DNA from: Armigeres subalbatus
Taxonomy: Eukaryota > Arthropoda > Insecta > Diptera > Culicidae
NCBI RefSeq assembly: GCF_024139115.2
Contig: NC_085140.1
Coordinates: 45,974,180 to 46,038,179, forward strand
Reading direction: 5' to 3'
Length of the DNA stretch: 64,000 bases
The notes under the pieces were generated by a model, which ran no database searches, was not told the DNA's origin, and saw only the letters and a list, made by a program, of their open reading frames with translations. Both the position numbers and the translations under genes were made by a program. Position 1 is the first letter of the stretch. Each line of letters starts with the position of its first letter. Shown here one piece after another: positions 11,992 through 23,883 of the stretch.

Positions 11992-14730
11992 TGTGTATGT
12001 GTGTGTGTGCAAAACTACTCAAAAATTGTCACTCATTTTCGGGCACTTATCCTCAACCGATTTGCTCACAACAAGTTGCATTCGACGCAGAATCCTGTCC
12101 CATTGTTTCCTATTTGAAATTGGCCAGATCGGACTATGGGATCAGAAGTTATGGCCAAAATACAAATTCATACGAAAAAATCGCGTAAAATATGTCACTC
12201 ATTTTTTGGGCACTTATCCTCAACCGATTTGCTCGCACCAATGTGCATTCGACGCAGAATACTGTCCCATTGTTTCCTATTTGAAATTGGCCAGATCGGA
12301 CTATGGGATCAGAAGTTATGGCCAAAATACAAATTCATACGAAAAAATCGCGTAAAAAATGTCACTCATTTTTTGGGCACTTATCCTCAACCGATTTGCT
12401 CGCAACAAGTTGCATTCGACGCAGAATCCTGTCTCATTGTTTCCTATTTGAAATTGGCCAGATCGGACTATGGAATCAGAAGTTATGGCCAAAATACAAA
12501 TTCATACGAAAAAATCGCGTAAAAAATGTCACTCATTTTTCGGGCACTTATCCTCAACCGATTTGCTCGCAACAAGTTGCATTCGACGTAGAATCCTGTC
12601 CCATTGTTTCCTATTTGAAATTGTTCAGATCGGACTATGGAATCAGAAGTTATGGCCAAAATACAAATTCATACTAAAAAATCGCGTAAAAAATGTCACT
12701 CATTTTTCGAGCACTTATCCTCAACCGATTGGCTCACAACAAGTTGCATTCGACGCAGAATCCTGTCTCATTGTTTTCTATTCGAAATTGGTCAGATCGG
12801 ACTATGGGATCAGAAGTTATGGCCAAAATACAAATTCATACGAAAAAATCGCGTAAAAAATGTCACTCATTTTCCGGGCACTTATCCTCAACCGATTTGC
12901 TCGCAACAAGTTGCATTCGACGCAGAATCCTGTCCCATTGTTTCCTATTTGAAATTGGCCAGATCGAACTATGGAATCAGAAGTTATGGCCAAAATACAA
13001 ATTCATACGAAAAAATCGCGTAAAAAATGTCACTCATTTTTCGAGCACTTATCCTCAACCGATTTGCTCGCAACAAGTTGCATTCGACGCAGAATCCTGT
13101 CCCATTGTTTTCTATTCGAAATTGGTCAGATCGGACTATGGGATCAGAAGTTATGGCCAAAATACAAATTCATACGAAAAAATCGCGTAAAAAATGTCAC
13201 TCATTTTTCGGAAACTTATTCTCAACCGATTTGCTCACAACAAAATGCATTCGATGCAGAATCCTGTCTCATTGTTTTCTTTTTGAAATTGGCCAGATCG
13301 AACTATGGGATCAGAAGTTATGGCCAAAATACAAATTCATACGAAAAAATCTCGTAAAAAATGTCACTCATTTTCCGGGCACTTATTTTCAACCGATTTG
13401 CTCACAACAAGTTGCATTCGACGCAGAATCCTGTCCCATTATTTCCTATTTGAAATTGGCCAGATTTAACTATGGGATCAGAAGTTATGGCCAAAATACA
13501 AATTCATACGAAAAAATCTCGTAAAAAATGTCACTCATTTTCCGGGCACTTATCCTCAACCGATTTGCTCACAACAAGTTGCATTCGACGCAGAATCCTG
13601 TCCCATTGTTTTCTATTTGAAATTGGCCAGATTGAACTATGGGATCAGAAGTTATGGCCAAGTACAAATTCATACGAAAAAATCGCGTAAAAAATGTCAC
13701 TCATTTTCCGGGCACTTATCCTCAATCGATTTGCTCACAACAAGTTGCATTCGACGTAGAATCCTGTCCCATTGTTTTCCATTCGAAATTGGTCAGATCG
13801 GACTATGGGATCGAAAGTTATGGCCAAAATACAAATTCATACCAAAAAAATCGCGTAAAAAATGTCACTCATTTTTCGGGAACTTATTCTCAACCGATTT
13901 GCTCGCAACAAGTTGCATTCGATGCAGAATCCTGTCTCATTGTTTTCTTTCTAAAATTGGCCAGATCGGACTATGGGATCAGAAGCAATGGCCAAAATAC
14001 AAATTCATACAAAAAAATCGCGTAAAAAATGTCACTCATTTTCCGTGCACTTATCCTCAACCGATTTGCTCACAACAAGTTGCATTCGACGCAGAATCCT
14101 GTCCCATTGTTTCCTATTTGGAATTGGCCAGATCGGACTATGGAAGCAGAAGTTATGGCCAAAATACAAATTCATACGAAAAAATCACGTAAAAAATATC
14201 ACTCATTTTCCGGGCACTTATCCTCAATCGATTTGCTCACAACAAGTTGCATTCGACGCAGAATCCTGTCCCATTGTTTCCTATTTGGAATTGGCCAGAT
14301 CGGACTATGGAAGCAGAAGTTATGGCCAAAATACAAATTCATACGAAAAAATCGCGTAAAAAATGTCACTCATTTTCCGGGCACTTATCCTCAATCGATT
14401 TGCTCACAACAAGTTGCATTCGACGTAGAATCCTGTCCCGTTGTTTCCTATTGAAAATTGGCCATATCGGACTATGGGATCGAAAATAATACCATTTTTT
14501 TATGAAAAAGTCGTTTAAAAACATGTCACTCATTTTTCAGGCACTTTTCCTCAACCGATTTGCTCGCATTTGCATTCGACGCAGAATGTCTCATATTTTC
14601 TTATTGAAAATTAGCCAGATCGGACTATGGGCTTAGATGTTATGGTCAAATTACTATTTATTGTGAAAAAGAGTTAAAAAAAGTCTAGCTCACTTTCTTA
14701 GCACTTATACTTCATCTATTCCCCAAGCAA
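11821..14730 (+). repeat. 167-bp family, block 4: head, (TG)n, about 16 units
   Basis: This is the longest uninterrupted array. After the head and a TG tract at about 11947-12010, the phrase GTCACTCATTTT recurs with a strict 167-bp step (for example 12361, 12528, 12695), as does ATGGGATCAGAAGTTATGG. Units differ by scattered substitutions such as GGGCAC/GAGCAC/GGAAAC and CTCGCAAC/CTCACAAC. Adjacent units often share variants, as expected of local duplication. The last two units (14500-14730) are degraded. Overlapping open frames in all three forward phases come from the period being 3n+2 and are not evidence of a gene. Confidence 0.92.
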
Positions 14731-15210
14731 CACAATTTCAACAAATCTGGTTGCAGTAACCATATTGTGACTGAATCCGGTCATATATAAGTTACTGTGA
14801 TTGATGTGCAATATGTGTGCTTCAGGGTTGGGAAAAATCAAATTTTCAAAAAATAGAGGATGATCAAACTCACCCGCGATCCTACTTTTAAATTATCAAG
14901 TGATAAAAACTCGCCAGCGATTAAGAATCGTTTGAAAATCTTATCTTGATTTGAAGCACTTACCGTTACATTTTGAACACTTTTTCCTTACTACCATGAA
15001 ACCATAACGCCAACTAGAAGATATAACGGGACTGTTCACAACTAGCTGATCATAGTAAAGATTAATGTTTGAATGAAAACTGTGAGTTTATTATCGTTTG
15101 AGTACATAATTTGAGAAGTTGTCGCCGGCGACAACTCGCCTACTGTTTTCACGTGAAAAGTTTTCACATGAAAATGGCAATCATTATCGTCTGATAATGA
15201 TTCAGCACAA
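14731..15210. other. non-array sequence inside the 167-bp region
   Basis: About 480 bp that does not match the 167-bp unit separates degraded units from resumed ones at about 15211. It contains a short local inverted repeat around 15153-15180 (GTTTTCACGTGAAAAG). Whether it is an insertion or decayed array is not clear. Confidence 0.4.
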
Positions 15211-15545
15211 CACTGGTGTGCTTCTCAGGTCGTTCGCAACAGATTGCTTTCGACGCAGAATCTTGTCCCATTGTTTCCTATAGAAACTTGGCCGGATCGT
15301 ACAATTGGGTCAAAAGTTATGGCGAAAATACTAATTTTAAAACTACTAAATAAAATGCCATTTTTTGCTCTTATGCTCATCCGATTTGTTTGCAGCAAAT
15401 TGCGTTTGGCGAGAATTTTTTTATGCATATAAACAAATATGAAAAATAAGACCAATCCACATGTTGGTGTTATTTGAGATTTTTCCAAACCTTTTGAACG
15501 AGCGAGAAAGGCATCATCGCCGCTAGGTGGATTAATCTGGGTTTT
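15211..15545 (+). repeat. 167-bp family: degraded unit and 3' end
   Basis: A unit with CGTTCGCAACAGATTGC and CGACGCAGAATCTTGTCCC is followed by divergent sequence. It finishes with GCGAGAAAGGCATCATCGCC, GCTAGGTGGATTAATCTGGG and a T run. This ending recurs at 15950-15992 and, inverted, at 54218-54255, so it is taken as the 3' end of the family. Confidence 0.75.
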
Positions 15546-15992
15546 TGTACTTACCCTTGACCGATTTCTTCCCAGCAGGTTGCATTTGACGCAGTATTCT
15601 GCCCCATTGTTTCCTATTGAAAATTGGCCGGATCGGACTATGGGCTTGGGAGTTATGGCCAAAATACTTTTTCTCATAAAAAAGCGCGTAAAAAAGTCTC
15701 GCTCACTTTTTTGCCTTTCTCGTATACTAAGTAGACGTAAAGGCTATATGTTCACTCCAAAAACAAACTTTTTATAGAAGGCTCGGAGACCCATAGTGTT
15801 ATATACCAATCGACTCAGCTTGACCGATTGCTTACCCTGAACAGGTTGCATTCGACGCAGAATCTTGTCTCATTATTTCCTATTGAAAATTGGCCCGATC
15901 GGACGATGGACTCAGAAGTAATGCCCAAAATACTATTTTTTACCGCACGAGAAAGGCATCATCACCGCTAGGTGGATTAATCTGGGTTTTTT
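15546..15992 (+). repeat. 167-bp family, block 5: unit, head, partial unit and 3' end
   Basis: One unit of the divergent subtype (15546-15712) runs into a fifth head at 15713. Here the head region is followed directly by part of a unit, without a TG tract (CGACTCAGCTTGACCGATTG at about 15810). The 3' end motif closes at about 15992 with GGTGGATTAATCTGGGTTTT. Confidence 0.8.
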
Positions 15993-18235
15993 GTATTATT
16001 ACTTGTAATGTTGACATTTATAATTGCTAAAGTCTTTCAGATTTATGTTTTAATTTAATAAATTATGCAGAAACTTACTATTCTTCCATGGAAATTTTAT
16101 ATCTAGTAATTATCCTTTTGTTACTATCCCAATTTCTTTATTGGCCATTTTCATATTTTTTTGTGTTTTTAAGAGATATTTTTTTAAGAACATTGCTTAT
16201 TTTACGGCTTTAAACCAAATTTAGTGAATCCCTCAATGCTAATACCTATGGTGCCTTGCAACAAAATGGCAACTTTCGTGATCATTTTCCAAGGCTTTCA
16301 TAGATGTGACAAATTTCTCCGCAGTACAAATAGCACGTGTTATCCAAGCATTCACCGCCGGAATGCAACACGTGGCGGCCAAATTTTAAAAAATATCGAA
16401 GTAGCTTTTTTCTGGAGGTATGTTTTTCTTAGGCGACTATCTGGCGCGTATTTTTCTTTGCGACCAAAAATGAGCGGAGGAGTAGATTTTTTTATGAGCG
16501 GCACAGTACCTACTGTGATTGAACTTAGGTCTAGTGAGAGAGGAAAAAGTAGTGTAACATTTAAAAAGAAAAATCTTAGAAAAATAGAGGATTCGTATGG
16601 TATTCCGCATGCTTCTTATTTCTATAATTCTCTCACTTTTTACAATAAATACTGTCTTTGAATGTGATACTCCTAGCCATTGTGCTTACAAATTGAAACG
16701 AATTTGTTTGCTTTATTCTAATTGAGTCTTATATAGGGGAACTAGTTGAAGGTCGTCTACAGCAATGCAATTGCACCCTTCGAACGATACTTTAAAATCT
16801 TTTCAAAATAAAATTTCACATATACCTTAATCAATCTAGCATTTGACTCCGAGCAGAAACAAATGATGAAATCATTTTTTTTACCTAGGATTTTAGATAT
16901 ATTTAGGGGATCCCCAATGATGGACAATAAAGTTATGTGATACATCAACACGCTCCGTTGGTAATTATTATTTTTCTCGCGTTCAGTTTCTCCTTGTGGT
17001 GCTTTGCCGCATCCGGTGCTCGACAAAACCTTCTGATATAAAATGCAATCAAATTTTCCCAAACGTTGTACAACATATGTAAGCTGTATGTGATAAATGA
17101 GTAACAACCCATTACGTGAATCCCATGTGCCTGTCCTGCCACATTTAGTTGTCGACAAGTTATGAGAAGTAACCTAGAAGGCTCCGATAGCAAGGCAGGT
17201 TGGATTTGGAATGAAAAATCAGTCTTTGAATCGTCGTAACTTTTCGTAACAGAATCTTTTAGACTACATTATATTGAGCTAGAGGTTTGCAACCCGGGGT
17301 ACCTACGTATAATGGCGGATGTCGTATTACAATTGCATTCGATAAAATACTTGATAATTCCACTTGGAATTAATTCTTATTCCTAACACAGTTACATAAA
17401 ATAAACATGTCAAGCAATACATAGTTTATGATGGGTTACAACTAGTGAAGTTGAGCAGAGAATCAACAAGTGCTCTTACGGTCAACAAGAAAAAGAGTGT
17501 GCCTCCCTGGGAGGTTTTAAAGCAAATTGAACCTAATTGTATACTTGCCCGCAGCAGAAACGAAGAGTGAGTTAGAATTAGACCATCGAAATGGGCCGAT
17601 CCAGGTCACCACTGATGTTTGCTAGGATGCCGCGAAGGATTAACTCCATATGAAGGGAATTTGAACAGACATTCTTTGAAAAATCGAATATCCGCCGTGG
17701 TGAACTTTCAGGATTCTCGTTAACCGATGACGAGTTTTGCGTTCCACTCGCATGACAAACCTTGAACGAAGCGACTCTGAAATTAGAATCTGGTGGTTTG
17801 GGTTGGCAAATAATCATCATCATTTCATCCAGCCGATGGCAATAATAAATGCAGGTGAATTTTCGGTATTTATACCCCAATGCACTATGGTGCCCCTTCA
17901 CACAAGCAGGTGAACAAAAAAAATTTGTCTTGCTTTTTCGATCCTATTTTTGATTTTGATTTGTTTTTGATGTTTTACAACAGGAAATGGTTAAGAGACA
18001 TTTAGAGTGCTTTCGAAAAGTGCCTAATATATTGACAGATTTTGCTTTTAATTGAAATTACATTTGAAACTTATCTCATCACAGATCTGGAAGCGAGTAG
18101 ATACTAAAGCAAAGGTCATGAATTATAAGGACCAAAAATCAAAACTCATTCAATTCTGTTGAGAAATGAATTGTATATACTTATTTTACATTATAAGACT
18201 GTTACATATGTGCTGCTGGTGCTTTCGGTATTATT
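15993..18235. other. intergenic sequence with one unassigned 145-codon ORF
   Basis: A plus-strand frame at 16224-16661 (145 codons) has no domain, signal or repeat that I recognise and lies in AT-rich surroundings, so it is probably fortuitous. Minus-strand frames at 16757-17158 and 17578-17901 are likewise unassigned. No inverted or tandem repeat was found. Confidence 0.35.
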
Positions 18236-20430
18236 TTCCCGTATATAAACATATTTGGGGGCAACAGGGACTATGTCCAAGGGCTTGACGATCCCTCCCC
18301 AGGCCATCTGCAAGTTGTGGCGCTTGCCTAGGATGTGGTGGGGTTTGACAGTGGGCCCTGTTAAACCTCTATAAAAAGCTGCATGTATCCGCAAGTAGGC
18401 TCCGCCAAAGCGACCGTGTGCCGCTCAAAGCGCACAAGCCCAAGTCCTGGTGTTAGGTGGGATGCTAAACAGCCCTGACACGACGGTCCTCCGACGAGAC
18501 AGGAGGTTTGCGCAGGCCCAATAAGCCGCCTTTAAAAACAACTATTACAAACGACATAGAAGATAATACGACTCGATACAATCGGCAACGACCTAGGCGA
18601 CGAATAAAGGATCACGATTGGAAGCTTGGAACATGGAACTGCAAGTCGCTAGGCTTCGCAGGTTGCGACAGGATAATCTACGATGACTTACATCCCCGAA
18701 TCTTCGAAGTCGTAGCGCTGCAGGAAATCTGTTGGACAGGACAGAAAGTGTGGAAAAGCGGGCATCGAGCGGCTACCTTCTACCAAAGCTGTGGCACCAC
18801 CAACGAGCTGGGAACCGGCTTCATAGTGCTGGGAAAGATGCGCCAACGCGTGATTGGGTGGCAGCCAATCAACGCAAGGATGTGCAAGCTGAGGATAAAA
18901 GGTCGTTTCTTCAACTATAGCATCATCAACGTGCACTGCCCACACGAAGGGAGATCCGACGACGAGAAAGAAGCGTTCTATGCGCAGCTGGAGCAGACAT
19001 ACGATGGATGCCCACTGCGGGACGTCAAAATCGTCATCGGTGACATGAACGCTCAGGTAGGAAGGGAGGAAATGTATAGACCGGTCATCGGACCGGATAG
19101 TCTGCATACCGTATCGAACGACAACGGCCAACGATGCATAAACTTTGCAGCCTCCCGCGGAATGGTAGTCCGAAGCACGTTCTTCCCCTGCAAGAATATC
19201 CACAAGGCCACATGGAAATCACCTAATCAAGTAACGGAAAACCAAATCGACCACGTTCTAATCGACGGTAAATTCTTCTCCGACATCACGAACGTACGCA
19301 CTTACCGCAGTGCGAATATTGAATCCGACCACTACCTCGTTGCAGTATGTCTGCACTCAAAACTCTCGACGGTGATCAACACGCGTCTGAGTCGTCCGCC
19401 GCGGCTAAACATTGGGCGGCTGCAAGACGGTAAACTAACTCAAGACTACGCACAGCAGCTGGAAGCGGCACTCCCAACGGAAGAGCAGCTAGGCGCAGCA
19501 TCTCTTGAAGATGGCTGGAGAGATATTCGATGCGCCATTGGAAGCACCGCAACCGCCGCACTAGGCACGGTGGCTCCGGATCAGAGAAACGACCGGTATG
19601 ACGGCGAATGTGAGCAGTTAGTTGAGGAGAAGAATGCAGCATGGGCGAGATTGCTGTAACACCGCACGAGGGTGAACGAGGCACGATACAAACGGGCGCG
19701 GAACAGACAAAACTCGATTTTCCGGAGGAAAAGGCGCCAGCAGGAAGATCGAGACCGTGAAGAGACGGAGGAACTGTACCGCGCTAATAACGCACGAAAG
19801 TTCTATGAGAAGTTGAACCGTTCACGTAAGGGCCACGTGCCACAGCCCGATATGTGCAAGGACATAAACGGGAACCTTCTTACAAACGAGCGTGAGGTGA
19901 TCCAAAGGTGGCGGCAGCACTACGAAGAGCACCTGAATGGCGATATGGCAGACAACGGTGGCGATATGGTAATGAACCTAGGAGCACGCGCGCAGGACAT
20001 GCGACTTCCGGCTCCGAATCTCCAGGAAATCCAGGAGGAGATCGGCCGGCTGAAGAACAACAAAGCCCCTGGAGTTGACCAACTACCAGGATAGCTGTTT
20101 AAACACGGTGGTGAAGCACTGGATAGAGCGCTGCACTGGGTGATTACCAAGGTTTGGGAGGATGAGGTTCTGCCGCAGGAGTGGATGGAAGGTGTCGTGT
20201 GTCCCATCTACGATAAGCTGGATTGTAGCAACTACCGCGCAATCACATTGCTGATTTATGGCGGGATTTATGGGTGAACGCTCCACCACAGACCAGGTGT
20301 TCGCCACACGTCAGGTATTGCAGAAATGCCGCGAATACAACGTGCCCACACATCATCTATTTATCGACTTCAAAGCCGCATATGATACAATCGATCGGGA
20401 CCAGCTATGGCAGCCATGGACCGAGCTAAA
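18236..20430 (+). pseudogene. RTE-like LINE: 5' UTR, AP endonuclease, partial reverse transcriptase
   Basis: After a GC-richer leader (18236-18507) a frame opens at 18508 and encodes an apurinic-type endonuclease. LGTWNCKSLG lies near residue 41, the catalytic glutamate is in LQEICWTG near 72, GDMNAQVG is near 178, NQIDHVLID near 245 and ESDHYLV near 272. The TAA at 19657 looks like a single change from CAA, since the same frame continues from 19660 through a charged linker (KFYEKLNRSRKG, WRQHYEEHLNGD). A TAG at 20092 similarly replaces a likely GAG before LFKHGGEALDRALHWV. After the ITLL block near 20250 a deletion shifts the frame to GERSTTDQVF and FIDFKAAYDTIDR, and homology ends near 20430. 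The catalytic YADD region is absent. The leader and high identity of the endonuclease suggest a fairly young but dead copy. Placement in the RTE clade is by motif resemblance. Confidence 0.87.
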
Positions 20431-20728
20431 TAGAGATGAGTGACGTTTAGCGCTCGCACACTAATGTGTAATTCGTCATGTGTAAAAACATGTTTGTTTT
20501 CCTTCTGCTCATAACCTCAAAAATGATCGGGTCATCACAATGATTTCAAAAGAGCCAAAAAATATATGGAAATATACTCATTTTTACCCAATCTTTGCTG
20601 AGTTGCTCCATCTAGGAGTGTTTGTTTTCCTTTTATCGCCACTCACACATTCGGACGTGAGAATCTCAATGGAGAAGACTTTTATGTGCAGCACAGGCCA
20701 CTCCGGCCTTAGTCTGAATAAATAAATA
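20431..20728 (+). mobile_element. short repeat ending in AATAAATAAATAAA
   Basis: The RTE homology stops at about 20430. The following 300 bp ends with CAGGCCACTCCGGCCTTAGT, then CTGAATAAATAAATAAAAAA. I recall this ending from other Aedes sequences as the tail of a dispersed retroelement. There is no coding sequence, so it could be a SINE or a truncated LINE 3' end. Confidence 0.4.
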
Positions 20729-21373
20729 AAAAAACTCGTCTTATAACAAGTAATTGAAAATCGTTCGCGCTATAAATTTGTCTGTTGTTGAGTTGAAATG
20801 TAAATATAAATTATTATGCTTTCTGAAAAAAATATCGATCACCTCAAAAAAAAAATCTTATTTCTCCAACGTTTCCCACGTGCAGCGTCTCCCCCTGAGG
20901 TGTGGCATCTCACCTGGATTTGCCTTTTTTTTCAAATGTAAACAGTGAATGACTTCTACACTATGTAGTAGGATCCCTAAACTATCATAAACAATTAGAA
21001 GAGTTTCAACTTAACTTATTATTTTGGACAAATAAAAAGGTGTGGCCTTTCGCCCGGATCTACCCTATATCTTTTGAAACGGTTTAAATCATATTTTCAA
21101 ATGCTTATTGAAGATTTGATTGATTTATGTTTTTCCAATTACCATCGTAGATACAACATTCGATGGTAGTAAGCATCGCATTAACATATTAGACTTTTGA
21201 CACTGATGCTGTACTCCTTACAGTGAAGAAGGTAGGGTGGCTGTACCAGTGATAGTGAAAATCGGACTTTATCAACATGAATATGCGTGAAAAAGTATCG
21301 TTATTTTTCGGAACACATGCTTTTGCATCAACTGTGAGGTTTTCTGAAGAAATCATCAGGAATTGAGTTTCTA
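20729..21373. other. intergenic sequence, nothing recognised
   Basis: AT-rich sequence with no convincing ORF. The words GTGTGGCATCTCACCTGGAT (20900) and GTGTGGCCTTTCGCCCGGAT (21042) look like an imperfect direct repeat about 140 bp apart; no more can be said. Confidence 0.35.
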
Positions 21374-21381
21374 CTATAAGG

Positions 21382-22079
21382 CAGAGGTTCCCAAACTTTT
21401 GGATATGCGACCCACCTAGCAGAATCCCATATTGCTTGCGACCCACCAGGTACCAAATATGCACTGATTTTGTGAAATTAGATAAAAATGAGTTCGCGTT
21501 AGATTGGACAATTATAATAAATTGCTTTATATCCCATCATTGTATTTGTCAAAAATTCGTCATTTTTTTTGGATTGGATGTGGATTGGTTTTGGATAGAA
21601 TTTGAATTGAATTTGGGTTGGATTTGGATTGGATATGAAATTATTAATTATAAATTACTGAATTATAAATTTATTCAGATTGAATTTGAATTGGATTTCA
21701 ATTTGATTTGGATTGGATTTGAATTAGATTTGAATTAGATTTGAATTAGATTTGGATTGGATTTGAATTATATTTGGATTTGATTTAGATCGGATTCGAA
21801 TTGGATAAGGATTGGTTTTGGATTGGGTTCGGGGCTTACATTTGGATTGTATAGGACTTCTTTCTACTTGCCCAAATATCGTATAAAAAAGCCGTTAACC
21901 TCGTTAGGTTTATTGTTTTTCAATCATCCAATCATTGATTAGATCTTAATTCAAAATATGGAATAAATTTGTGGGCCAAATAGTAACAAAATCATGAATT
22001 AGGATTTGTCTTTCGCGACCCACCACTGAACAGCCCACGACCCCCCCGGGGGTCGCGACCCACAGTTTGGGAACCTCTG
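21382..22079. mobile_element. 698-bp hAT-like MITE with ATTGGATTTG-rich core
   Basis: The ends CAGAGGTTCCCAAAC (21382) and GTTTGGGAACCTCTG (ending 22079) are inverted copies, followed inward by GCGACCCACC and its counterpart GGTCGCGACCCAC. The flanks CTATAAGG (21374-21381) and CTATAAGC (22080-22087) form an 8-bp duplication with one mismatch. CAGRGGTTC ends with GCGACCCAC are familiar from hAT elements across animals. The centre (21580-21830) is an irregular run of GGATTGGATTTGAATT words. It has no transposase. The run makes a spurious 100-codon frame at 21436. Confidence 0.88.
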
Positions 22080-22087
22080 CTATAAGC

Positions 22088-22543
22088 TAATTGCCATAAG
22101 CAAGCACTAATAAACTTAAAAATGGCAATTCAAATCTCGAAAGTAATCCGTATTCCGAATTCTCTCTTTTACAATGCTATTTTAACATTTTCACAACAAT
22201 CTATACATTTCATGCTGCATTCGTTTTTTACATTTATTATGTATACGGTATACCAAAAACGTTGTCATAAATTTTCCGTTATTACCAGTACAAGTATTAG
22301 ATCGCTAATAGCGCTCTAAATCTAGTGATCAACATGTTTTATTCAAGGTGGTACTTTATGTGTCAGATGTCCTTCTTTTTTATCACAGTAGTAGCAAACA
22401 AATCAATAAATTTGACATTCAAGGTACCGATCATTTTTTTTGTGAAATCCGGGTTACTATGGTTAACCCTTGTTGAACACAATGAATCGCCTGCTTTGAG
22501 CGTGCTTACAGCGGCACACTAGGAGTTAACTTTCTGAAATCAG
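22088..22543. other. intergenic sequence, nothing recognised
   Basis: Two short plus-strand frames (65 codons each, at 22122 and 22325) have no recognisable content. No repeat structure was seen. Confidence 0.35.
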
Positions 22544-22711
22544 TATGGCGAAAGGCATCTAAGGTCCGATTTCTCAAAATTAAGCACCTTCATCAAAAAA
22601 TTATTTGGTAAGCGTAATAGCGGACATCTTTCTACACCAACCGATACCAAATAGTTTTTCATGAAAGGTTCCTAATTTCGAGAAAACCCGCGTTAGATGT
22701 CTTTCGCCATA
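22544..22711. mobile_element. 168-bp foldback MITE
   Basis: TATGGCGAAAGGCATCTAA at 22544 pairs with TTAGATGTCTTTCGCCATA ending at 22711. Pairing continues inward through TTTCTCAAAATTA/TAATTTCGAGAAA and TTATTTGGTA/TACCAAATAG, leaving a loop of about 40 bases. The arms have diverged by several substitutions, so it is not recent. Confidence 0.78.
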
Positions 22712-22805
22712 CAATTTTCTGGCGGATAACTTATGCTGGCTATTTTACGCATATACTATAGCGCCTGGATGTGGTAGCGGCGAGAAGAAAATCAGCCACT
22801 GCCAA
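22712..22805 (+). repeat. dispersed repeat, copy A (partner at 24395-24545)
   Basis: GGCGGATAACTTATGCTGGC, then ACGCATATACTATAGCGCCT and a GGTAGCGGCGAGAAG word, align in the same orientation with GGTGGATAACTTCGTGTTGC, GCGCATGTAATTTAGCGCCT and GGAGCGCTGGGTCAGAAAC at 24463-24535. The similarity extends leftward into the right arm of the adjacent foldback, so the foldback probably belongs to a larger element. Confidence 0.45.
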
Positions 22806-22879
22806 TGATTCATTAGCTGCGAATGGAATAACAGCGCCACTAGCGATCTAATACATCTGCTTCTACTCTGATACTACCA

Positions 22880-23880
22880 TCACAGGGACACCCACTCTAC
22901 AAAACATTTTACTAATTACTTATCAGTGCATTACGCATTTTGGCTCAGTTTCTAGAAATCTCAATTTTCAGCAACTTTTACATATGTGTACATACTCAGT
23001 ATACCTGCATAATAATTGCTGTGCTCGAAGTGATGATGCTGTAATTGCGTTGATACATTTGCTCTCGGTCGGTTAATCCGAATGTGGTGCGATGATATTG
23101 TATAATAAACCCCTGCATATCTGTACCATAGTGTGTGCGGACGAGATGCACATTTTTTGTGTGTTTCAAAGGATATTATAGCGATATGCACAGAAGTAAC
23201 ATTATTGCTATATGCTCCGCTGATAACTGGATATTTGCGGTTGCATTACGCATCGCGAACGTTATGTTTATGTGTGACGTGACATATATGACCGAGACGA
23301 TCCGTTTGTTACATTATCCCCCCAGTTGGTCATATGAACGCGGATAGGCACTTATCTTGAAATCAATCATCATCTAGTGTGAACCAGATTATATCGAATA
23401 ATGTTCAACCAGATGTCCGAAGGAGATGGCATTTCATTTTGATAACTGACATGCGCGCATTGTGATATAGCCGACTCAACGGTGTCGGCTTGTTTTGTCA
23501 TAAAAAAAAAACAATTTGTCATCACGCACTATACCAATGTAAGAAAGTAAGGTGTAATTTTGTTGCACATCTATTTCTGTAGGCTGTTCGAGACAATTAT
23601 AATGTTGCAGTCGAATTGATCTTCTGATAATGATAGCAAATGCTATGGTGATTGTGAAGATTTTTGCAATTGATGTGGGTCACACAGTGGTCGTTGGTGT
23701 AGTGACGAATACTAATAGTAATATGCTGGTTTAAATTTTAGATACGGCCGGAACAAAATGATGAAGGGGTAATGATTACACTGGACGACTAAATCAGAAA
23801 AAAATGCATCCGTGTTGCTAAAACTACGCATTCTTAGTTCACGACTTCAGAAATCGACTAGAGACTGAAGATAGATGATT
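22880..23880. other. intergenic sequence, nothing recognised
   Basis: About 1 kb of AT-rich sequence with short frames only. No paired ends or tandem repeats were seen. Confidence 0.35.
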
Positions 23881-23883
23881 GAT

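Noticed and set aside
9286..12188. ORFs beginning with long Cys-Val runs, and His-Thr frames on the other strand
   Set aside because: They are translations of (TG)n/(CA)n microsatellites running into the 167-bp units.
9154..15992. CRISPR-like array
   Set aside because: The repeats are contiguous 167-bp units without unique spacers, with transposon-like heads and TG tracts, in a eukaryotic context. It is a satellite-like element.
16224..16661. 145-codon plus-strand ORF as a gene
   Set aside because: No domain, signal peptide, promoter or splice context and no composition change from the surroundings; the length is within what AT-rich non-coding DNA can produce by chance over 64 kb.
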